Below, piece by piece: positions 33,096 to 40,601 of a stretch of DNA of 64,000 nucleotides. The DNA comes from Thermoactinospora rubra (GTDB taxonomy: Bacteria > Actinomycetota > Actinomycetes > Streptosporangiales > Streptosporangiaceae), in contig NZ_MSZZ01000025.1 in assembly GCF_002093975.1 (NCBI RefSeq), positions 62,001-126,000 on the forward strand, in the 5' to 3' direction. The translations under genes and the position numbers were made by a program. A model generated the notes under the pieces. That model saw nothing but the letters and a program-made list of their open reading frames with translations, searched no databases and was not told the DNA's origin. Positions within the stretch are counted from its first letter, which is position 1; each line of letters begins with the position of its first letter.

Positions 33096-33671
33096 ATGAA
33101 GCGCATCTCGCTCGGCCTCGCGGCCGTCCTCGCCTTATCCGCCTGCGGATCGCAAGGCGCTGTCAGCCAGGCCGTCATCGACCAGGCCCGCGCCCAGGGC
33201 GTGGCTCCGGATCTCATCTACGTGGTGGATGTGCCCGGTTTCGAGCTCAACGAGCAATCCGTCGGCGGAGTCGGCGAGGAGGGGTTCGGCGCCTTCTACG
33301 TGTCTCCCGACGGCAAGCACGTCCAGCTGCGCGTCGATCGCGGATCCTTCAGCGACACGCTCTGTCCCGATCGGCCGGTCACCGACGCCGAACCGGTGCG
33401 CGCCCCTGTGCGGTGCTCCCGCGACGAGGCCGGCTGGTACCGGCAGGGCGGCGGGCGCCACGAGTATGTCGCCGTCCGGGGCGACGCGCTGATCGTCCTG
33501 GCCGGCAGCCTTGCGGACGTGGATCGGGAGACGCTGAAGACCGCGATCGCCGGAGCCCGCCGGGCGGTGGCGACCGGATCGCCGTCGGCGCCGCCCAGCC
33601 CCGTCGAGCGGGGCGACCTGCCCACCGTCGGTGACGGCGCTCCCAACAACGAGGTCGGGCCGGGCGGATGA
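33096..33671 (+). CDS. Hypothetical lipoprotein
   Basis: A 191-residue predicted surface lipoprotein. The signal KRISLGLAAVLALSAC ends in lipobox LSAC. The mature part includes FELNEQSVGGVGEEGFGAFY and two Cys (TLCPDRP, PVRCSRDE) that could form a disulfide. A proline-rich C-terminus ends the protein. No catalytic motif is seen. It follows the tRNA by 79 bases as a single gene, and the family is unknown to me. Confidence 0.75.
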   Translation: MKRISLGLAAVLALSACGSQGAVSQAVIDQARAQGVAPDLIYVVDVPGFELNEQSVGGVGEEGFGAFYVSPDGKHVQLRVDRGSFSDTLCPDRPVTDAEPVRAPVRCSRDEAGWYRQGGGRHEYVAVRGDALIVLAGSLADVDRETLKTAIAGARRAVATGSPSAPPSPVERGDLPTVGDGAPNNEVGPGG

Positions 33672-33724
33672 GCCGGGGCACCGAGACGTCCTCGCTCACC
33701 GCCGGGACCGTGGCCGACGTCTGA
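33668..33724 (+). other. 18-codon mini reading frame
   Basis: ATG 33668 overlaps the lipoprotein stop (ATGA) and opens a frame, MSRGTETSSLTAGTVADV, that ends at 33724, directly before the convergent ankyrin gene. The coupled start looks genuine but the product is very short; it may be the 5' remnant of a lost downstream gene. Confidence 0.3.
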
Positions 33725-35137
33725 TCACTCCAGGGTGCGCAGGTAGGCGGCGACCCGCTCGCGCCCGCCGTACTCCGCCCAGCCCAGTGGCGTCGCCCCG
33801 TGCTCCACGTCCTTGATCGAGGGATCCGCGCCCAGCGACACCAGCGTCCTGGCCGTCTCGACGTCGTCGCGCCAGGCCGCCTCGTGCAGCGGGGTCGCCC
33901 GCCGCAGGTGGTTGACGTCCCATCCGAGCGCGACGAGCAGCCGGACCGCGTCCGGCCTGCCGTGCTCGGCCGCCCGGTTGACCAGCCACGGCCGCCGCGC
34001 GCGGGCCCGGGCCACCAGCTCGGGCGGGGCGTCCACCGGGCCGCCGCGCATGCAGGCGGCCACGAACTCCTCCACCGGGTCCAGCGACCCCGTCGCGCCC
34101 GCCGCCGCCAGCAGCTCCGCCACCTCGGTGTGCCCGTTGAGCAGCGCCAGCTCGTACGGCCTGCGTCCGCCGAAGGCCGGGTGCCCGCCGATCCCGTCGG
34201 TCTCGGCGCCGTGCTCCAGCAGCAGCCGGGTACGGCGGGGCCAGCCGCGCAGCGCCGCGGTGGCCAGCTCGTCGCGCAGCAGCTGGGCGGGAGGCGGCAG
34301 CGCGGGCCCGAGCCGGCGCTTCCAGACCCCGCCGTCGCCGCGGCCCAGGCCGAAGGCGAGCAGCAGCTCCAGGTGCGCGGTGTCGTCGCCGGCGGAACCG
34401 CCGAGGCCGAGGTTGTAGAGGGTCTGGGCGTCGTTGGCGTCGGCGCCGCGTTCCAGCAGCAGCCGGGCCAGCGCCATGCCCTGCGGGTGCGGCGGCTGGT
34501 CGCCCTCGCCGCGGCCGAAGGCCCCGGTCAGGGCGGTGAACGGCGAGGGCAGCCCGTCCCACAGGAACCCGGCCGAGGGGTCCGCGCCGTGGTCGAGCAG
34601 CAGGCGGGCGCAGTCGAGGTGGCGGCCGGGCAGGCGCGAGTAGGCCAGGTACAGCAGCGGCTCCCAGCCGAACGGCCCGCCCTGGGCCCCGGCGAGCGAG
34701 GGATCGGCGGCCAGCGCGGCCGCCAGGGCGTCGGCCGATCCGGTGGCGGCCATGGTGAAGACGTCCGCGGTGGCCAGCCACGGGTGGGCGGCAAGCAGCG
34801 CCTCGGCGGACCGCGCGCGGGCCGGGTCGTCTGCACCGTAGGTCAGGCACGCCCGCCGGAGGAACTCCCCCGGCAGGTCGTCCAGGGCGGGTACGGCATG
34901 CGGCGACCGCGTGTAGCGGGCGAGGGTCTCCAGGTGCGCGAGGAGCCTGGGCCAGCTCGCGAAGCCGTACATCCGAGCCGTGACCAGCTGGGCGTCGGCG
35001 AGCCTGGGCCGCGCGGGCGGGCGCGGGTGGAACTCCTCGAACAGCGCCGAGCTCTCGGGGAAGGAGCGCAGCAGGGCTTTGGCGCGCTTGCGGAGCCAGG
35101 AAATGTCGGGCTTGTCGGGCAGCGGCTGGACGGGCAC
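33725..35137 (-). CDS. Ankyrin repeat protein
   Basis: A 470-residue soluble protein. After an N-terminal helical part (ISWLRKRAKALLRSFPE, typical of these actinomycete ankyrin proteins) it contains several degenerate ankyrin repeats. These include DCARLLLDHGADPS near residue 175, ALARLLLERGADAN near residue 222, RTRLLLEHGAETDG near residue 306 and two near the C-terminus (AVRLLVALGWDVN, TARTLVSLGADPS). GTG 35137 follows GGGAGG. It probably acts in protein-protein binding; partners are unknown. Confidence 0.85.
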   Translation of the reverse strand: MPVQPLPDKPDISWLRKRAKALLRSFPESSALFEEFHPRPPARPRLADAQLVTARMYGFASWPRLLAHLETLARYTRSPHAVPALDDLPGEFLRRACLTYGADDPARARSAEALLAAHPWLATADVFTMAATGSADALAAALAADPSLAGAQGGPFGWEPLLYLAYSRLPGRHLDCARLLLDHGADPSAGFLWDGLPSPFTALTGAFGRGEGDQPPHPQGMALARLLLERGADANDAQTLYNLGLGGSAGDDTAHLELLLAFGLGRGDGGVWKRRLGPALPPPAQLLRDELATAALRGWPRRTRLLLEHGAETDGIGGHPAFGGRRPYELALLNGHTEVAELLAAAGATGSLDPVEEFVAACMRGGPVDAPPELVARARARRPWLVNRAAEHGRPDAVRLLVALGWDVNHLRRATPLHEAAWRDDVETARTLVSLGADPSIKDVEHGATPLGWAEYGGRERVAAYLRTLE

Positions 35138-35304
35138 GACGGCCTCCCTTCCGTGAAGCGCCTGGCGTCCGCGTCTTCAGGCCGGAAAAGAGGTCGGGTG
35201 AAAGCACACAACAGGTGATCAGGCGGGCTGAGCCCTTCCCGCGGACCGGTCGCGCCCTGACCGCGCCGCTCCAGGATAACAGCGGGCTCGGCCACCGCCG
35301 CTTG

Positions 35305-35697
35305 TCACAGTGCCGGGGTCACATCCGTATGGACGAAGTCGTCGCCCTTGAACAGCAGGGGCTCGCGACGGTATCGCGCCAGGGCGTAGGCGAAGCAGTC
35401 TCCGAAGTTCAGCCCGGCCTTGTGGCCGCTGCCTTTGCCGTAGTCCCAGTAGGCGCGGCGGGCGATGTGTGCCTGCTCGGGCGTGACCGGCATGATCTCG
35501 ACCTTCATCCTGGCCAGGAAGTCGTCCAGGTGGCGGGATGCGACCGGATCGCGGGTGCGCTCCATGACGGCTGCCAGCTCCACGTAGGTGGCGGCCGACA
35601 TGCGGCGGATCGGGGCGGTCGCGATCGCGCGGGCGTAGTCGGCCGCGTCCGGCTCGCCGTTGAGGATCGCGACGACGGCACTGGTGTCAATGATCAT
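35305..35697 (-). CDS. vapC: Type II toxin VapC (PIN-domain ribonuclease)
   Basis: A 130-residue PIN-domain toxin predicted to cut RNA with Mg2+. Acidic active-site residues are Asp4 (MIIDTSA), Glu40 (ATYVELA), Asp100 (NFGDCFAYAL) and Asp119/120 (FKGDDF), so the site is intact. It overlaps the antitoxin stop by ATGA, the normal vapBC arrangement, with the antitoxin translated first. The sequence resembles the VapC group whose antitoxins have a short Rv0623-like N-terminus. Confidence 0.95.
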   Translation of the reverse strand: MIIDTSAVVAILNGEPDAADYARAIATAPIRRMSAATYVELAAVMERTRDPVASRHLDDFLARMKVEIMPVTPEQAHIARRAYWDYGKGSGHKAGLNFGDCFAYALARYRREPLLFKGDDFVHTDVTPAL

Positions 35698-35954
35698 GCC
35701 GGCAGCCCGGTCTCCGGGTCGTAGAGGGACTCGGTGGATAGCGTCGCCTTGCCGATCCTGGACCGGATCTTCTCTGCGAGGGCCAGCAGATCGTCTGCCA
35801 TCGCCGTGTCAGCCGCTTCTTGACGCTGGGCGAGCAGTCGCTCGCGCCGCTCCCGCAGGGCGGTGATGACGGCGGCGGTCTTGCTTTCCCCGGTGAGCGC
35901 GCCGACCTCGGCGGCGAGTCGTTCGGCCTCCGGGTTCTTGATGTTCAGGCTCAC
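35694..35954 (-). CDS. vapB: Type II antitoxin VapB (Rv0623-like)
   Basis: An 86-residue antitoxin starting at GTG 35954 behind AAGGAGG. The N-terminus MSLNIKNPEAERLAAEVGAL, followed by TGESKTAAVITALRERRER, is the ribbon-helix-helix-like DNA-binding region of the Rv0623 family. The C-terminal half (DLLALAEKIRSRIG) would wrap around the toxin. It likely represses its own promoter; a TACC-N7-GGTA dyad lies upstream around 35979-35993. Confidence 0.93.
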   Translation of the reverse strand: MSLNIKNPEAERLAAEVGALTGESKTAAVITALRERRERLLAQRQEAADTAMADDLLALAEKIRSRIGKATLSTESLYDPETGLPA

Positions 35955-36103
35955 GGCCCGCCTCCTTCTACACCGTCTACCTTATGAGGGTACTCTTTCC
36001 TCCCTCGGTTCTTACCGCCGATGGCCTCCCTCATCCGCCGTACGGCGGCGCGCAGGCCGGGCGGGCGAGCCCTGCCCGCCCGGTACGGCACGAGCCGCCG
36101 GCC

Positions 36104-36808
36104 TCAGTTCTGGACGGCCTCCACCAGCCCGTAGGCCACGGCCTCCGCGGCCGACAGCGTGCGGCCCTTGACCGCGTCGTCGCGCAGTTCGTCCACCTCG
36201 CGGCCGGTCAGGTCCGCCAGCCGGAAGTAGATCGTGTCCAGCATGCGGCGGGACTGCTCCTGCTGGGCCAGCACGTCGTCGGCGGTGCCGGCGGCGGTCA
36301 GGCGCGGCTCGCCGAGCCGGAAGATCGCGTTGGGCGCGCTGCGGCGGCGCGTCGTGGCGGCCAGCAGCGCCACGGGCGGGCCGCCGAGCCGCCCGGTGAC
36401 CAGCGCGTCGACCTCGACGGTGAGCGAGTCGAGGGTGTCGAGCATGGTGAGCGTGGGGCCGAGGTCGCCGTCGGGGATCGACAGGTGCAGCTTGATCGGC
36501 GCGCGGCCGGTCGCGCCGAGCGTGAGGATGGTGGCGCACCAGGCGGTGACCCGTTCCTCGGTCAGCTCGCCGTACGCCAGCACGATGCGCTGCTCCAGCA
36601 GCCGCTCGGTGACGGGATCGGGGCCGACGGGCACGTAGTAGGTCGGGACCGGCGGCCGTCTGGCGGGTTCGGGCTCCGGCCGCGGCGGCGAGGGCCAGCC
36701 GGGCGGGGTCCACTCGGGCGGGGGCCAGCCGGGGGCGCCCCCGAGCGTCCCCGGCGTCCCCGGCGCCACGGAAGCGGTCGTAGAAGCGGTCGCAGAAGCG
36801 TGCGTCAA
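36104..36808 (-). CDS. ClpP-like protein lacking the catalytic Ser and His
   Basis: A 234-residue ClpP-fold protein. A Pro/Trp-rich N-terminal extension of about 55 residues precedes YYVPVGPDPVTERLLEQRIV, which matches the ClpP start. The ClpP positions are altered: the usual SPGGS is IPDGD (residues 111-115), the catalytic-Ser block GQAASMG is GRLGGPP (139-145), and no His is present in the MIHQP-equivalent region near residue 163. LRDDAVKGRTLSAAEAVAYG still resembles ClpP's C-terminus. It is therefore probably a pseudo-protease. TTG 36808 overlaps the stop of the XRE gene (TTGA), so the two are coupled. Confidence 0.8.
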   Translation of the reverse strand: MTHASATASTTASVAPGTPGTLGGAPGWPPPEWTPPGWPSPPRPEPEPARRPPVPTYYVPVGPDPVTERLLEQRIVLAYGELTEERVTAWCATILTLGATGRAPIKLHLSIPDGDLGPTLTMLDTLDSLTVEVDALVTGRLGGPPVALLAATTRRRSAPNAIFRLGEPRLTAAGTADDVLAQQEQSRRMLDTIYFRLADLTGREVDELRDDAVKGRTLSAAEAVAYGLVEAVQN

Positions 36809-37059
36809 AGCTCCACCTTCCAGGTGATCCGGTGGCCGACCGCTGCGGCGTAGCGTTCGAGCGTCGAGGCGCGCACGTCGCCGTCGCCCGACTCCAGCCG
36901 GGCCACGGCCGACTGCGAGGTGCCCATCCTGGCGGCCACCTCGGTCTGGGACAGGCCCGACGCCCTGCGCTCGGCGGACAGCCGCGCGATCATCTCGCGC
37001 CGCGCGGCCGCCATCTCCCTGAAGCCGGGAAGCAGCGGCAGGTCGTCTTCGTCCTTCAT
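36805..37059 (-). CDS. XRE family regulator (antitoxin-like)
   Basis: An 84-residue DNA-binding protein. A short acidic N-terminus precedes a canonical helix-turn-helix, LSQTEVAARMGTSQSAVARL near residue 36, then VRASTLERYAAAVG. It resembles HigA/XRE antitoxins normally paired with RelE/ParE-type toxins, but no toxin gene is adjacent. Instead its stop overlaps the start of the ClpP-like gene. An 18-bp palindrome 11 bases upstream is probably its own operator. Confidence 0.88.
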   Translation of the reverse strand: MKDEDDLPLLPGFREMAAARREMIARLSAERRASGLSQTEVAARMGTSQSAVARLESGDGDVRASTLERYAAAVGHRITWKVEL

Positions 37060-37070
37060 ACCTTTCACGG

Positions 37071-37088
37071 TATCTCGTTTTTGAGATA
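37071..37088. promoter_or_regulatory. Putative XRE operator
   Basis: TATCTC-gttttt-GAGATA, a perfect 6-bp dyad in an AT-rich patch, lies directly upstream of the XRE start. A second dyad, ATACC...GGTAT, overlaps the ribosome site. The arrangement suits autorepression. Confidence 0.65.
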
Positions 37089-37167
37089 GCGCGGCGGGCT
37101 CCGCTCTCAGCGGAACCCATGCCGCGAGGCCCCGCCGTACGGTGGTCTGTGCGCGAAGGGAGAGTGC

Positions 37168-37707
37168 ATGACCAAGGCCTTCTGGCTCGACCGGAGTGAG
37201 AGCCTCTACGCGACGCACGTCCGCAAGCACGTGGAGGAGTTCGCCGAGTCCTTCGGCGACATCGCGCCCGTCACCTTCGCCTGCACCGCCTGGCGGATCG
37301 CCACCCCGCCGTTCTCCACGCCCGGCTTCGTGCACCGGGACCCGCGCATCCTCGAGGCCGCGTGCCACCGCAACACCTGGGACGGCACGCTGACCGCGGA
37401 AGTGCGGCTCGTCTCGCCGCTGCCGGGGCAGCTCACGCGCTCGCGCGCCTGGTGGCGTGACCGCGGCTGGCGCGGCTGGCTGAAGACCTTCGGCCAGTAC
37501 GTCGAGCCCGCCCAGCAGGACCTCGCCCGCGGCCCCTTCCTGCGCGCCACCCTGCTGGTCCAGGCGCCGCTCCCGCTGGAGGAGCTGCCGCCCGCCCCCG
37601 AGGGGCCGCACGACCGCGTCGAGGACAGCGCCCAGCGCGCGCTCGTCGTGCTCGTCAGGGAGCTCAACGCGCTGCTGTCGCCCATCCTGGACCAGCTGGA
37701 GGACTAG
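37168..37707 (+). CDS. Hypothetical protein
   Basis: A 179-residue soluble protein of unknown function. It is rich in Trp and Arg in the middle (SRAWWRDRGWRGWLKTFG near residue 92), with FACTAWRIATPPFSTPGF near residue 37 and a C-terminal helix (LVVLVRELNALLSPILDQLE). No signal peptide or recognisable motif. It is divergent from the XRE/ClpP-like pair and overlaps the DinB gene by four bases at the 3' ends. Confidence 0.65.
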   Translation: MTKAFWLDRSESLYATHVRKHVEEFAESFGDIAPVTFACTAWRIATPPFSTPGFVHRDPRILEAACHRNTWDGTLTAEVRLVSPLPGQLTRSRAWWRDRGWRGWLKTFGQYVEPAQQDLARGPFLRATLLVQAPLPLEELPPAPEGPHDRVEDSAQRALVVLVRELNALLSPILDQLED

Positions 37708-38207
37708 GCTCCCGTCGTCCCGTCGACCAGCTCGCGGATGATGTCGAGGTGCCCGTTGTGCCGGGCCGTCTCCTCGGTCATGTGGCCGATCACCCAGCGC
37801 AGCGTCATGCGCCGGCCGGAGCTGTCCCACCCCTGGGAGAAGGCGTCGAGGTCGTGGCCGGCGACCAGCTCGCGGACCCTGGCGCACTGGGCCCGGTAGT
37901 CCTCCAGCAGCCGCTCCAGCGGCGTCTGCAGCGCGACGCGGAACTCGGCGTCGGGGTCCTCCTCGGTCCACGGCCCCCGGTCCCGGCCGCCGAGGAAGAA
38001 CACCTCGAACCACCAGTGCTCGTTCCAGCGCAGGTGGTTGACGATCCCGGCGATGCTCATCAGCGGCGATGACGGCAGCGGCGTGCGGTGGGCGTCGGCG
38101 TCGGACAGCCCCTGGCACTTGTGGACGACCGTCGCTCGCGCGTAGTCGTGGAAGGTCTCCAGCGTGGTCCGCTCGTCCCATGAGGAAGGCGTGTCAGTGC
38201 GCTCCAT
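37704..38207 (-). CDS. DinB family protein (DUF664)
   Basis: A 167-residue four-helix metalloprotein. Likely metal ligands are the His in IVNHLRWNEHWWFE near residue 51 and the HMTEETARHNGHLD motif near residue 143. These match the DUF664/DinB group, relatives of mycothiol-dependent transferases. ATG 38207 (MERTDTPSSW) is preferred; the frame is open further up but would cross the divergent promoter. It may use mycothiol, which actinomycetes make; the substrate is unknown. Confidence 0.85.
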   Translation of the reverse strand: MERTDTPSSWDERTTLETFHDYARATVVHKCQGLSDADAHRTPLPSSPLMSIAGIVNHLRWNEHWWFEVFFLGGRDRGPWTEEDPDAEFRVALQTPLERLLEDYRAQCARVRELVAGHDLDAFSQGWDSSGRRMTLRWVIGHMTEETARHNGHLDIIRELVDGTTGA

Positions 38208-38277
38208 AAGCGGAGATCCTCCCTTGATGCACCAAATGTCGCCCGATGATATCGGTGATAGTGGGTAGTGCTCCGCC

Positions 38278-38658
38278 ATGAGAGCCCTGTTGTTGATGGC
38301 CGCCGCGGTCCTGGTCACCGGCTGCGGCGCCGACACCACGGCCCCGGTCCGTACGGCGGAGCAGTTCTACCGGGCGCTTTCCGGCGGCCAGGCGGACGCG
38401 GCCTGCCGGTTGCTGGCGCCGCGCACCGCGGAGAAGCTGCCCGAGGAGAGCGAAGGCTGCGGCCAGGCGCTTGAGAAGAAGAAGCAGCAGCTGCAGGGCG
38501 GCTCCGTGGAGAGCGCGGAGGTGTGGGGCGACGAGGCCCGCGTCGTGCTGAGCGGGGACGTCGTGTTCCTGCACCATTACCCGGACGGCTGGCGGGTCAA
38601 GGCGGTCGGCTGCCGGCCGCGGGCGGGCCAGCCGTACGACTGCGAGGTGGAGAGCTGA
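38278..38658 (+). CDS. Hypothetical lipoprotein
   Basis: A 126-residue predicted lipoprotein with a signal ending VLVTGC (Cys16). The mature domain has the look of a small SnoaL/NTF2-like extracellular fold (VRTAEQFYRALSGGQADAAC near residue 24, then LLAPRTAEKL). Four further Cys could form disulfides. It is the first gene of a three-gene overlapping operon with a 27-residue membrane peptide and a DUF6766 membrane protein, so a membrane-associated complex is plausible. Confidence 0.78.
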   Translation: MRALLLMAAAVLVTGCGADTTAPVRTAEQFYRALSGGQADAACRLLAPRTAEKLPEESEGCGQALEKKKQQLQGGSVESAEVWGDEARVVLSGDVVFLHHYPDGWRVKAVGCRPRAGQPYDCEVES

Positions 38659-38741
38659 TGCGCGCCGTCTTCGCCGCCACGCTCGCCGTCATCGTGATCG
38701 GTTTGGTGTGGTTCATGGCCATGGGGGTCCTGCAGCGATGA
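38658..38741 (+). CDS. 27-residue single-helix membrane peptide
   Basis: A tiny gene (ATG 38658, TGATG overlap with the lipoprotein gene; ATGA overlap with the next gene). The product MRAVFAATLAVIVIGLVW, followed by FMAMGVLQR, is one transmembrane helix with a positive start. Exact stop/start overlaps on both sides make it a genuine coding unit rather than chance. It may be a small subunit or stabiliser of the neighbouring membrane protein. Confidence 0.65.
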   Translation: MRAVFAATLAVIVIGLVWFMAMGVLQR

Positions 38742-39406
38742 AGATCAGGGAGAACGCGCTGAGCCTGGTGTTCCTCGCCCTGTTCTTCATGGCGCTCGTG
38801 GGCCAGGCCTTCGCCGGGTGGGCGAGCTTCAACGAGCGGCAGGTGGTCGAGGGGGGCAGCGCGGTCTCGGTGGCGCAGTACGTGGCCTCCTCCGAGTTCG
38901 CCGTCGACGTGGCCGAGAACTGGCAGTCGGAGTACCTGCAGTTCCTGCTGTTCGTCATCGTCACGGTCTGGGTGATCCAGAAGGGGTCCACCGAGTCCAA
39001 GGAGCCCGGCAAGGAGGGCGCGGAGTCCGACAAGGACCAGAAGATCGGCCCGTACGCGCGGGAGGACTCGCCCGCGTGGGCCAAGGCCGGGGGTTTTCGG
39101 CGCTGGCTGTTCAGCAACTCGCTGGGCCTGGTGATGGGGATCGTCTTCGCGCTGTCGTGGCTGGCCCAGTCGGTCGCCGGGCTGGCCGCCTACAACGCCG
39201 ACCGGCTCTCGCAGCTGCGCGACACCACGACCTGGGGGTCCTACGTCCTGTCGGCGGACTTCTGGAACCGCACGCTGCAGAACTGGCAGTCGGAGTTCCT
39301 GGCGGTCGCCTCGATGGTGGTCTTCTCCATCTACCTGCGCCAGCGCGGCTCACCCGAGTCCAAGCCGGTCGGCACGTCCCACGAGTCGACGGGCGTGTCG
39401 GGCTGA
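38738..39406 (+). CDS. DUF6766 family membrane protein with internal duplication
   Basis: A 222-residue membrane protein of the uncharacterised DUF6766 family. Two halves repeat the same order: a hydrophobic helix with W/Y-N (GWASFNER; GLAAYNAD), then a NWQSE motif (NWQSEYLQFL at 62; NWQSEFLAVA at 182). A second helix and a G-S-x-E-S-K ending follow (KGSTESK; RGSPESK). This indicates an ancient internal duplication, with residues 5-88 matching 126-209. A charged linker (KEPGKEGAESDKDQK) separates them. Function unknown; cotranscribed with a lipoprotein and a mini membrane peptide. Confidence 0.85.
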   Translation: MKIRENALSLVFLALFFMALVGQAFAGWASFNERQVVEGGSAVSVAQYVASSEFAVDVAENWQSEYLQFLLFVIVTVWVIQKGSTESKEPGKEGAESDKDQKIGPYAREDSPAWAKAGGFRRWLFSNSLGLVMGIVFALSWLAQSVAGLAAYNADRLSQLRDTTTWGSYVLSADFWNRTLQNWQSEFLAVASMVVFSIYLRQRGSPESKPVGTSHESTGVSG

Positions 39407-39476
39407 TCGCCGTGCGGGAGCAAGGGCCCGGCCGGGATCGACGAGTTCCTGCGCGGCATGAGAATATCGTTGGATT

Positions 39477-40586
39477 ATGCGCGTTTCTGAAGCTTTCCGG
39501 GCGGCTTTCGGATCACAACCCCACACGATCTGGCATGCGCCGGGCCGGGTGAACCTGATCGGGGAGCACACCGACTACAACGACGGCTTCGTCCTGCCCT
39601 TCGCGGTGCCGTGGGGGGTCACCGCGGCCGTCAGCCCCCGGCGGGACGCGACGATCCGGCTGCTGTCCCTCCAGGCGCCCGGCGAGCCGCTCACCATCAC
39701 CTCCTACGAGCAGGCGAAGGGCTGGGCGCGCTACGTCGTCGGCGTCCCGGCGACGCTGGAGGGCGCCCTCGGCGCGGACATCGCCATCGACGGCGACGTG
39801 CCGCAGGGCGCCGGGCTGAGCTCCAGCGCGGCCCTGGAGGTCGCGGTGGCCTCGGCCTTCAACGAGCTGTACGGCCTGGGCCTGAGCCCCCTGGAGATCG
39901 CGCTGCTCGGGCAGCGGGCGGAGAACGACTTCGTCGGGATGCCCTGCGGCATCATGGACCAGGCCGCCTCCGCGCTGTCGCAGGAGGGCAGGGCGCTGTT
40001 CCTCGACTGCCGGTCGCTGGGGTACCGGACGATCCCGCTGGACCTGGCCGGTCACGGGCTGCGGATCGTGATCATCGACACGCGCGTGCACCACGAACTG
40101 GCGGACGGCCAGTACGCCAAGCGCCGGGCCGACTGCGAGTCGGCGGCGCGCAAGCTGGGCGTGGCGGCGCTGCGGGACGTGACGGACCTGGCCGGGGCGC
40201 TGGCGCGGCTGCAGGGCGACGAGCGCAAGCGGGTGCAGCACGTCGTCACCGAGAACCACCGGGTGGAGGCGCTCGTCGGGCTGCTGCGCGCCGGGGCGAT
40301 CACGGAGATCGGCGCGCTGCTCAACGCCTCGCACCTGTCGTTGCGCGACGAGTACGAGGTGTCGTGCCCGGAGCTGGACGTCGCCGTGGAGGCCGCGATC
40401 CGGGGCGGCGCCCGGGGCGCGCGCATGACGGGCGGCGGCTTCGGCGGCTCGGCCATCGCGCTGGTGGCCGAGGACCGGGTGGCCTCGGTGGAGGCCGCCG
40501 TGCGCGCCGCCTATGCGGAGCGGGGCTGGAAGGAGCCTCGCTTCCTCACCGCCACTCCGGCCCAGGGGGCTCGCAAGCTCGCCTGA
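39477..40586 (+). CDS. galK: Galactokinase
   Basis: Phosphorylates galactose to galactose-1-phosphate in the Leloir pathway. The 369 residues show the galactokinase signature GRVNLIGEHTDYNDGFVLP near residue 23, GHMP ATP-binding motif PQGAGLSSSAALEV near residue 107, and the MTGGGFGGSAIAL motif near residue 317. The catalytic Asp (in CGIMDQ, near residue 161) is present. galT and galE are not adjacent. ATG 39477 lies nine bases after GAATAT, without a ribosome site, so it may be leaderless. Confidence 0.95.
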   Translation: MRVSEAFRAAFGSQPHTIWHAPGRVNLIGEHTDYNDGFVLPFAVPWGVTAAVSPRRDATIRLLSLQAPGEPLTITSYEQAKGWARYVVGVPATLEGALGADIAIDGDVPQGAGLSSSAALEVAVASAFNELYGLGLSPLEIALLGQRAENDFVGMPCGIMDQAASALSQEGRALFLDCRSLGYRTIPLDLAGHGLRIVIIDTRVHHELADGQYAKRRADCESAARKLGVAALRDVTDLAGALARLQGDERKRVQHVVTENHRVEALVGLLRAGAITEIGALLNASHLSLRDEYEVSCPELDVAVEAAIRGGARGARMTGGGFGGSAIALVAEDRVASVEAAVRAAYAERGWKEPRFLTATPAQGARKLA

Positions 40587-40601
40587 GGGGTGGCCAGGGG
40601 G

